Assembly: GCF_019097595.1 (NCBI RefSeq)
Contig: NC_080734.1
Coordinates: forward strand, 15,549,892 to 15,613,891
Direction of reading: 5' to 3'
Source of the DNA: Hemibagrus wyckioides
Lineage: Eukaryota > Chordata > Actinopteri > Siluriformes > Bagridae
DNA: 64,000 bases
Shown: piece after piece, positions 36,059-47,501 of the stretch
Position numbering within the stretch: the stretch's first letter is position 1
Layout of the letters: each line of letters begins with the position of its first letter
Notes under the pieces: model-generated
Database searches by the model: none
The model's input: only the letters and a program-made list of their open reading frames with translations
Told to the model about the DNA's origin: nothing
Made by a program: the position numbers and the translations under genes

Positions 36059-38852
36059 TGTGTGTTTATACTGAAAGAATCTCAGTACAGTGCTATGGAG
36101 AGATTGACGATAATGTGTCTGCTTCAGGTATGTGCAGATGTTTGGCAAGCTCCTGGTCCATCAGATAAAGATAAACTCCTCTCCTCTCCTCTTCCACTGC
36201 ATCTCTCTGAAGCACTTGCCAAACTTGCACCCTACAGGCAAGCACAACACACAGACACATACAAAGCAAACACAGATCAAAATAATATATTAAAGCATTT
36301 GTTATTTTTTAGTATGTGGACTGTTTGTGAGAGTTTACCAGGACATGCAGCTGGTGTGCACAACAGGAATACAGTAAGATGCATACACATTACACAAAAT
36401 AAATGATCGTGTGTGGCGATGTGTGTCATTAAGTGTGTGTGACTCTCAGTCAGGTCTCTGTGGGGCAAGCAGACAAAGTGTATTTTGCACTGGAACCACC
36501 ACAGCTTCTCAAAGGAGACATCATGGTGAGTTAATGATGACTCTAATGTTCTAGGTGGCAACTCACTCATATTCATACTCATACATAAAGTGTTAAAAGT
36601 GTTCATTTATATTTTCTGCAGATTGTTTGCTATCATAAGAACCTTGCCAAGAGGAGCAGAGAGATTGTGTTTCGCATACAGTTTCACACAGGCACTCTTC
36701 ATGGACACCCTTCAGTCTTCCACAAGAAGGACCTTGATCTTGCAAACACAGGTACAAAGACTGAGTAGTTTTGCCACATTTGAAGCACGTGCATGCCGTG
36801 AGTCTATTGTCATGATAAAATAGGACAATGAACCTAGTGAGATTTGCTCTGATGCTCTCTGGAAGCCCCACCCCCTTCCTTCTATTTAACACTAGTAAAT
36901 TTTTGGCCCATGCTGCTTTAAAGATGGCGGTACCCCTCACTGTCAAACAGCAACAACAACAACAAAAGCCTATGTCCATGGGGTGGATTCAGACCTGATC
37001 CAACTTCACCTTCTTTCCTACGAATGAGCCAAAATCTCATTTGAGCCAAAAGGGTCTGGAAACAATTGGAAACAGTTGGATCTGCTCCAGTTCCAGCTGC
37101 TGGACTTCTGCTTCTCAAGCGATGCACTTGATGCAGTGTCCCTGCTTTGTGTCAAGGAAAATAAGAAATGTTTTGCATTAACATAAAATGGGACCTAAAA
37201 ACAGCCCTTTTTGACCAAGCCTGAAAATCTTGGGCTCATGGGGAAAAAATCTTTGAATATATCTGTTCTGCCATCTTTAGCTGCCTCTAATCTAGTTCTG
37301 AATCCTTGTGCAGTAACTGTAGCAATGGACACATTTTTATTTTTAGAAGAAGAAGAAGGACTGAGCGATAATAAGAAGCCTTTATTATCACCACATATAC
37401 ATTACATCAGGGGTCAGAGTGCAGGGGCAGCTATGATACAGCGCCCCTGGAACAGGGAGCCCAACAGTGGGGCTTGGACCCTGATCCTCCAATCAACAAC
37501 CCAGAGCCTTAACCACTTAAACCACCTCTACCCTCATTTCACCTGTGAAGACAGGCTCTGTAGACTACATAATGGACAGAACCAGCGTGACTTCATGTTA
37601 CAGCAATTGAGAGTTAATCTGTGGAATATCTGCACTCATGTATTATTAATACATTTATAGCAAAATGACAAACAGGTTCAGTCAAATAAATCCACTCAAC
37701 TTAGATGTAGTGAAAAAGAAATATCAGATAAGGTACTGTCCTTAACACAATGCTATTATTTGTATTTACAACATTTGGCAGACTTACATTATATCTCATT
37801 TTATACAACTGAGCCTTGCTCAAAGGACCTCAGTATCAGATTGGTGGACCTGGGACTCAAACTTACAACCTTCCTATCAGTAGTCCTTAACCACTAAGCT
37901 GCTACATCCCTTTGGCTGTGGCTATTTAGTGCTCCAAATTTTCAGATCTGTATCTGTATTTGGCTGTACGGTATATGCTAAAATTGCATTGTTTAAGCTG
38001 AAGGCACATTTTCAAAACTCTTCACACAGTCAGCGAAACACACATCTATGCAGACCAAACTATGAATTACTTTTCATTACTTTATCACAAAAAGCATTCA
38101 ATGAACACAATCCATCAACTCTTTTAGTCATTCTTCAGCAGGTGGACTGAACACTGAATATCTGCAGCACATTTTCATCTGCTAACACACTGCTTTCAAA
38201 TCTGTTAAACACATACAAACTGAACGATGCGGAGTTTCACGCAGCAACCAGACTGAAATATATATAGAAAATTCGAGCAAAATATTTACAATAAAATCAT
38301 TCCTAAAGCAGATCATTGTAATTTCAGTTGAAATTTTACTCAAGTTACCTTCTTTCAGTAAAAAGGAGATATAAAGGAGAATAATTCCGTTTGGAAACAC
38401 AGACTAAGGAAGATAGGATGGTTGATGAGGAAAGAGGAGTGACAGAGATAGATAGAGAATTATCTATTTCTATAACATTATGTAACAAATTTTTTACTTT
38501 TTTCTTGTTCCTGGGAAATAAATGTTATTTCCTCATTCTTTGTAACCCAAATAAAGAGAAAAAACCCATCTTAGCCATGAAAGTTTGGGTTTTGGGCAGT
38601 TTTTTTTTTTAGTAAAATGGGCTAATTTTGAGGTTTTCGTTCTCTTAAAAGCCCGAACCCAAACTTCCAGGGGCTTAATGGCTGTTTTTTTTTTAATCAT
38701 TTTCCATCAAGAGTAATTGGAAGATGTCCTTCACTAACCAGGAACAAAAATCGTGTTACATAGTGTAATGATTGAGGAAAAATATAAGCATAAGGATATT
38801 GAAGCATAACGTTCTTGTTACTGTAGATACAATTTAACAGAAAGTGAAAAGG

Positions 38853-38892
<40 letters not shown>

Positions 38893-41800
38893 TGTATTCT
38901 ATAATGAAATACTGAGTTATGTAAAAAAAATAATAATAATCAGAATGGAAAACTTCATCAATTCTGTAACACTCTCTGTTGTATTTTATTTTTATGACCC
39001 AGAGTATTAGGAGTGAGAATTGTTGGCAGTGATATGGTCGAATGAGCTTATTTTGAGAAGAGTTTGAGCATTTTGTAAAGTTTTTGGGCAAGACTTGTGT
39101 TGGTAATGCAGACTGTTTGAAGAGTTTAGAATTAAGTGGCTTCGGCAATGAAAAAACAACAACAAATAAGCTTGAAATGGACGTGGCCCAAATCAAAAGG
39201 GTTAATATGATCCCTACTGCTGTGCCTCTGGAATCACTGGCAAACACTGGGGAGAATAAGAAGCAGCTAGAAATGCCAGCACTGTCAGTATGCCATAAAT
39301 GCATCATGTGATGTGGTCTTTGTTTATCCCATGAGCTTTATATAAGTATATAAGGACCAATATAAGAGTAAAAGAAAAAATTAACTAGTCTCAGCTAGTG
39401 CAGTGTGAGCATGTCTAGTAAAACAGTCTATACTGAATATTCTATTCATGTCTGTATTTATATCTGCTGAGAATATATGATCTGTGCCTTCAGATTACAT
39501 CCTGATTTTAAACCATCTGTCCATGTAGCTAGGATGCTGTAATGTCACCCAAAATATAGAGCACACAATCCGCTGGAAACCATCATTACCAGTAAACATG
39601 GCAGCATAATGGATATAACCTTTGCTTGTTTTCCTGTCTGGAGTTTTTCATGAAAATGACTATAATGTATATTATAAAGCAGCAGGTCTGTTTTTCTTAT
39701 GTATGGATAACGCATTGCATCTGGCCTTGATATTCTGAATTACGGTTCTTAGCATTAGCCATGTTAAAACATTACATCAGTGTAAAAACCACCTAAAACA
39801 TTCAGTAAACATGAAGAGGTTAGAATTTGAACCCTATGTGTTAGTTGACTTAATTCTTCACATGCAAAATAATTGTACAATTTCCTACGTCTATAGAATA
39901 TTGTCTAGATTAGTCTAGATTTTCTAGATTAAAATGCAGTATGTACAAAAAAAAAAATAGAAAAGAAATAGCATTGGTAGGTTGTATATTAAAACCTTTA
40001 TTTACGGCTTTTCAAACTGCGCTCAACCCCGGGTTCAGCTTGTTTCTAAACCCCGCTTTTAACCCCAGGTAAAAAAAAAAAGGAGGAACATTTTACACTT
40101 TAGGCGGAGTTAGCACTGCTTTTTTACCTGGGGTTATGAGACCCTGCTCTGAAGCGGGGTTAGTACAAATTTGTTAACTCTGCGTTGTGGTTCCTAACAT
40201 GTACAGTGTGGAACAATGCAGTGTTAGAAGGTTACAGATCGATGCTCAGGAACAGACACTCAATCTGAAATTCTGAAGCCTTAACAATGACTCTGTAGCA
40301 TCAGGCGGCAAAACACTAAAACATCATGGACACCATAATGAGAGGGAAATACGTGACACTGAAAAATTCATGGAAATTGGATATTAATAAACTACTGGTG
40401 AACACAAAAAACTTTAAAAGTATAAATAGATAACAATACCTGCACGTGAGCAAAACAGAAGAAAACACTGATGCAAAAGCATGAGACAAGCCATATTTAT
40501 TTATTTTAACAGTCATTGCTATATTTATCCAGTCATGGTTGTTGACACGGCAAATATGCAAATATTCGATTACGAACAGTCAGGATGAATTAACCGTGGG
40601 TACAGTACGAGGTATGAGCAGTGTGAAACGTCAAACAAGATAACCCAGGATTCTGTTTACACGGAATTTACATTTCAGGTGTGAAAGCTATTTCAGGTTT
40701 ACAACTATTTCAGGTGTGAAAGCTATTTCAGGTTTACAACTATTTCAGGTGTGAAAGCTATTTCAGGTTTACAACTATTTCAGGTGTGAAAGCTATTTCA
40801 GGTTTACAACTATTTCAGGTGTGAAAGCTATTTCAGGTTTACAAGTATTTCAGGTGTGAAAGCTATTTCAGGTTTACAACTATTTCAGGTGTGAAAGCTC
40901 TATTCTTTCTTTGGAACTCATTTCCACTATTTCTATCCTAGATCCCAGATTTTTGGAGGAAGGAGAAGTGGAGCTAATTTTCTCAGAAAAAATGGCAACA
41001 ATTCCAGGTTTTCCACAAGGTAAGTTCGCTGATCCTGCCATCCTTATATAGTGCTCCTGGACTGCATTAATATTAGTATAATACATTGTACATTAAGACT
41101 GACATCATGATTGTCCAGTTTAGGGGGGAAAATAAGAAGGAGGTGAAACAGAAATTCATTTAACTATGAACATGATTGAATAAAGTTGTCCATCTCGAGT
41201 TGTGAAAGCTTGAGTACATGGTCCTGTTCTTTGTGATGCTGATGTTAGTTGCTCTGTATAAAGGCAGTGTTGGCTGGAAGAACAGCTCTGCGGTTGTCAT
41301 TGACTATGACATTCTGGATCCTCTAGTTCACTGGGATTCTTATGAGAACATTACAGCAGGAGGTACTGTATCTACACACACACACACACACACACGGTCT
41401 GCCATCCAGACCGCTCACAGTCATGTGAAGAGCTTTTTTTGTTTCATCCATAAACATTATTTATTTTGCTTAGACTAGAAATCATAAAAGAGCTACTGCT
41501 ATTATTCCAGATTTTATATTCTATATTCTCAGTAAAAAAAAAAGTATTGACTTGAATCAAGAGTTTATCTTATGCAAAGTAGTGGACACAGCATGAGGAT
41601 TGCAAAGAAGATGTCTTCTTTATATAACATATTAAGTCTTCAGACTTATTAGCTGCGAATACACAAATGCTCATGTGTGAATCATTTAAGTGTAGGTTTA
41701 ACATTCCCGGCTTGTTCTCTCACCATTTTTGGTTGTACACTGGCAGTGGCTCAGGAAGTTGTTGTTTACAGGAAATTGAAGCCTTTGATACCAATGGCTT

Positions 41801-41898
41801 GGGAATATTTAGAGCATTTGTTCGACTAATGTGAATGCATGGTTCACTTACAAGGGAGATGTGGATCAGTGGATCACATACTTTCAATAAACAAAATG

Positions 41899-41948
<50 letters not shown>

Positions 41949-44900
41949 CACATATGCATTGACATAATCATGTAAATACTTTTTACATATGTTCTGTCCC
42001 TGGTCCTGCAAATTTCTCTTGGGTCTCGAACTGCACTTTTTTCTCCACTATTTTTGTGCTATATTTTTGGAATGTTCATAGCTATGGCTTTAAGACATAA
42101 AACAGTCTTAAGACAAAAAACAAAGCCATACATAGACAGACTCTCTTTTGTCCTCCAAGTCATATTTAGCTGTGGACTACAGGACGGAACTGTGATGTAG
42201 ACGTTATTGTGCCTGTTATTTACCGCTATCATTTCATACCATGATCCCTCACCTCAAGAAACTTTGTTAGAGTTTTAATTAAGAAAGAAAGAAAGAAAGA
42301 AAACTAATAAACAAGCAAACAAACAAAGATCTCCAGGTCAGGGATATTTAAATAAACACTAGGAAAAACCATTTTCATAAAATTCTCTCTTTACAAAGCT
42401 CTGACGGACTGAAGACAGGATACTGTAATGCTAATGCACTGATGATTAGTTAAATATCACTTTATACATTATTCATTTGGTATACATTTATACATATAAC
42501 TTCAATTTAACATTATTTTTCTTATTTATCTTCAGTTCAGTCTACTTACTGTGTCCACTGGTTGATGACCCCTGCTCCTTATACATACACCCTACTACAA
42601 GAAGAAACCTTTATTTGTCACAAATATAATACAGCATAGTGAAATTCTGATTGTTGCATATCCCAGCTTTTGAGGAGGAGTGCAGGATTAGCCATGATAC
42701 TGCGCTTCTGGAGCAGTGAGGGTTAAGGGCCTTGCTCAAGGGCCCAACAGTGGCAGCTTCTGATCAAGTAACCCAGAGCTTTAACCACTGAGCCATTACT
42801 ACTCCCATCAAAAGAACAGGAATCCCATGTGACCATGAATCTGACCTCATTTCAGATATCATTTTAAACAATTAAAATAATTCATACACATCACATCTTT
42901 ACAGATCCTGCCTGCATGGCAGATAGATTTTAGTATTCACTGTCACGATATAAACCATAACTACTGACCAAAAGACAGTTTTGGTCAATATTTATTAATT
43001 AATATTTATTACTAGTATTATTATTAATTAACATTAACACACATTTTGCAGGTTTGTGTTCCTGGTCCAGTAGCATAAAAATAATTCTCCACAATATTTA
43101 TTATGGAAGAATTGAAAACGTGATGGTGAATTCGGTGCTGTACTAACAAATTACACCCGAAATTAATCCGAATCAGTGACTCATGAGGAGTTAACCATTA
43201 TAAAAATCCTGTTTTTGAGAAAAGAGGGAGATGAACAGACTCACTGGCTTGGCCTCTGTGTCATCTTACTGACTGGATCAGCTGACTGAAGCCAAATGCT
43301 CAGATTTACTGTAAACCATCCTGAAGTAAATGAACTGTTGAGAAGAAAACACAGCCATGTTCACACGGCCAAGTTCAAGTTGTAGGAACATGGAGCAATT
43401 TACTTACAGTACTTACAAAAAAAAAACATCTTCAGCTGTTCAGATTCATGTTCATGGCTGAAAGCTGTGGAACCTGATGAGATCTTCTGCTGTTGTAGCT
43501 CACCCACATTGAGTTTTTGTGCATCCTGAGATGCTTTTCTGCACACCGTGTTTGTAAAGAGTGATTATTTGAGTTACTCTAGCCTTTCTGTCAGCTCATA
43601 CCCATCTGGCCAGTCTCCCCTGAGCTCTCTCCTCAAGACTTTTTCTGCACATTCAGCTTCGGAAATACTCAAACCAGCACATCCGGTGCCAACAATCATG
43701 CATGGTTTCCTCTCACAGCTTGCATATAACAAACAGGGATGAATCTTCTATTAATGAAAGGTTAATTTTTCCCACAATGTCTAATCTCACACTGTTGCCA
43801 GATGTTGTTGTCTTGTGCTATTTTGCTGCCATGACCTGCTTCTGAGCTAAACGGAAAACCTTTTCTTCTATAGATGTGATCTTTACCTAAATGTGTGAAA
43901 GTCATTGAAAACATTGTAGAATGCTGTAAAAGGAGAAACTCTGTGACACAGCTTGCTTTGTGCTTCCGCTCACGGAGACTCCGCTCCATCTGTATGCGAC
44001 TGAGAGAGCGTCTGGGAAGATTGAAACATTTTTGGACCCATTTTGGGATCCAGACAGAGGAAATAACAGGCCGGATATTTAAAGGCAGTCTGTTTTTTTC
44101 TTTGCCACTCTCTGAAAAACAAACCCAAACACAAGTGTGTGTTTGTCAGAGGGCAGTGATTTACAGTTGATGCACATCTGGTTGTGTAAGTCAGTTTTGA
44201 ACCGCTGTGTAATTAGAGGTGCCTGATGTTCTATAGTAGAACATAGATGTAGATGTAGATACTATCTATAGTAGTGTATGTACATGCGCGGTGCTAATGG
44301 CTTGCTGTTGCAGGGGACGTTTTGTAGTAATGCAATGGAATATTATTAATCCCTCTTTTTTTACTTATCTCGTCCACAGTCCATCCATTTCTCTATACTT
44401 TATCTCTCTCTCCTGCCTCCTGTGTCACAACCTTACCTTGCTCTTTGTTTCTTTACTACTTTTCTGTCCGCCCGCATGTAGCTCCACCCTCCTGTTTACA
44501 TTCCCCACACCATATTTGGATGACTCAAGGTCGAGCGTGTGTGTGTGTGTGTTCATGTGCATGTGCATGTGTGTGTGTTCATGTGCATGTGTGTGTGTTC
44601 ATGTGCATGGGTGTAAAACTCTGCTGTGGACTGCTGGCTACTCTGAGAGGAATCATTTTTTCTTAGCTGGGATCCTTCTGCACATCAAGAGAATCACCAC
44701 AAGGGACTACCTGGAAAAAGAGTGAGAGAGAGAGAGACAGAGAGGCAGAGAGGCAGAGAGAGAGGCAGAGAGAGAGGCAGAGAGAGAGAGATCATAGCAG
44801 AAATAGGAGGCAGAGATCAAGAAAAAAAAAAGGAAAGTGGACGAAAGAAAAGACGACACAGGGGAGCTGTTATCACCTCATGGTAAAGAATGTAAGCTGC

Positions 44901-46656
44901 CCGCCCCCGCAAAGCTGTACAGAGAGAGTGAGGAAGCAAAGAAAAGCAAGAAGGAGAGAGAAAGAGTCCGAGAGAATGGACACGAACCAGCAGGAACGCA
45001 CGGTTAGAACTTAATCCCTCTCTTCTTTTTTCCTCTGTCACGGACACAATGCCTATTCCTGTAGCTTCTTTATAAGCTTTGACTGTTTATGGCTCTTATC
45101 TGCTGATTTCAGATGCAGTATGCAGATATGTTCATAGTTCAGGAGCTCTATGACATTTGATTTTGCAATGAAGTGTCCCTGTGATTGTCTAATGCATGCA
45201 GAGTTTTAATGGACCGTCAATCATGCAGTGTTCTACAATTGTGATGTAGTAATGTAATAAGGTTTGTGATAAGTAATGCAATAAGCTTTGTGCTCTGGAT
45301 AATTTGATGTTTGGGTAATCGTGTGGTAATGTGTGGTAATTTATGGAAAAAAATTAATAAGGAAATTAGTGCAGTGAAAAAGATGAGAGGACTTTGCTAA
45401 TAATTGGAATCCTGCCTTTGTAGATTGCAATATATTATTTATTTATTTATTTTATTTTATTTTATTTTATTTTATTTTATTTTATTTTATTTTATTTTAT
45501 TTTATTTTATTTTATTTTATTTTTTATTTTTCTATTTGGTCTAACCAATGATAAGAAGTGTTATGTTAGAGACGCACGAGTGTTTTTGTGGTCACTTGGA
45601 TACTTTTATGTGACAAAAGCCTTTTGGTATGACTAAAACTCCTGTGAATGATCTCATGAAGAGTGGATTGTTGAGGCGTGTGTATGTGTGTGTGTGTGTG
45701 TGTGTGACTAGCCAGCTGTGGGTTATCACTGGTGTTTGCCACATCTGCTGAGTTTTTTGGTGATTTGATAGCATATTGGTGTGTGTGTGTGTGTGTGAGA
45801 GAGAGAGTAGCCAGCTGTGGGTTAACACTGGTGTTTGCCACATCTGTTGAATTTGGTGATTTGTATAGTGTATTGATGTGTGTGTGTGTGCTCATCCTCT
45901 ACATTAGCTAATATTTCTGCTTCCAATATCATCCATGTCCATTCCGTCCATCTGCTTTGTGCATCACTTCACCGGTGTTACGCAAACGTTTCGTATCGAA
46001 GCGTCACAAATTGGCTTAGACGAACACGGAAACACACACCAGGCCATGCTGCTCATACTGACTGCATTAAGAGGCACTAAAGCATCATCCTAACACGATC
46101 CAGAGATTAGAGGACAAAGTAGGAGGAACACGGTTCAGACAACACCCTTGTCTAATTGTGTGTGATTACAGAAGTTCATTATGTGTTTAAAGCTGAGTTT
46201 ACTGTTACATGGTGTAGCCATGGTGACATGATTTTAGAACTTGAAATTGCATCCCGATTAAATTGAAAGGAACTCCAATGAGTTACCTCATTGAGAATGA
46301 AGCTTGCCCTAAGGATATACGATATATCCTCTGCAATATCATCACCTAAGAGGCAAACTCTGTAGATTAGACTCAGGGTCAACTATGCTGATTCCTCATG
46401 GCAGAATATATTCCCTGGAATGTGCCGTGTATCCCGACATATGGAAGAGATTGATTAACTGCTGAGATTGGAATGCCGTGTGAGAGAGCACTGTGTAGGT
46501 CCCTCACTGGGCTGAGGAGTGGACGTGTTGGGGGTTGCTTTTTAACGTGTGATATTGAGCTTGTGATAAAGAACGAAACTTGGTGCATGTTTGGGTTTGT
46601 ACAAGCTGCTGGTGGTGCCATGAAAGGTAGGCATGTTACCTGACTGTAGTGTGTGT

Positions 46657-46703
<47 letters not shown>

Positions 46704-46979
46704 TTGGAGACCGTATACCTGTCTCATTATAGAAAACTGTAAACAGAGCCATATTTTATTATCTATGTTTCACCTGGAGCTGGAGATATATAACAATGCA
46801 GGACTCTTCTTTTCTTTTCATTCTTTTACTTTCTTTTTCTATTTCTTTTTTTCTCATTTTTTTCTTCCCTTCATTGTTTGTTTTATCATGTAGGATGATT
46901 CCTATTTGATGCATCTGCTTTATTTTATTCGTGTAAAACTACATTTTCTTATGACATGTATGTGTCCCTGTTATTTGTA

Positions 46980-47040
<61 letters not shown>

Positions 47041-47458
47041 TTGGAGACCGTATACCTGTCTCATTATAGAAAACTGGAAACAGAGACATATTTTATTATC
47101 TATGTTTCACCTGGAGCTGGAGATATATAACAATGCAGGACTCTTCTTTTCTTTTCATTCTTTTACTTTCTTTTTCTATTTCTTTTTTTCTCATTTTTTT
47201 CTTCCCTTCATTCTTTGTTTTATCATGCAGGATGATTCCTATTTGATGCATCTGCTTTATTTTATTCGTGTAAAACTACATTTTCTTATGACATGTATGT
47301 GTCCCTGTTATTTGTAGTGTGTGTGTGTGTGTGTGTGTGTGTAAAAGAGAGATGACATACATTATCAGGTCTGATCAGTGCTCAGCTGCTGCTGCATGAA
47401 TGATGAGCTAGAACATAGTATGACGGTCAACAAAAGTAAATCTAGACAAAGCTTGTCT

Positions 47459-47501
<43 letters not shown>

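Larger units (their letters stand above)
33488..36127. other. tns3 intron 5 (2.6 kb, GC-AG)
   Basis: Apart from the Tc1-like element, I see only AT-rich unique-looking DNA and a TG microsatellite at about 36009-36063, close to the acceptor. No further exon was recognised. Confidence 0.5.
36752..40941. other. tns3 intron 9 (4.2 kb)
   Basis: It contains two SINE fragments, an ATT array (about 38857-38892), a foldback element (40020-40170) and a 35-bp minisatellite (40673-40899). No exon-like sequence was recognised in the remainder. Confidence 0.5.

Noticed and set aside
36593..36979. 128-residue minus-strand open frame
   Set aside because: It is largely the antisense of tns3 exon 9 plus a CAA repeat that reads as poly-Cys.
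40673..40899. CRISPR-like array
   Set aside because: Units are contiguous 35-bp tandem repeats without spacers, in a eukaryotic intron.
44976..45002. Nine-codon start exon (MDTNQQERT) as a tns3 coding exon
   Set aside because: It ends in phase 0, while the next exon acceptor needs phase 1; joining would hit a stop codon. Kept only as a possible non-coding exon.
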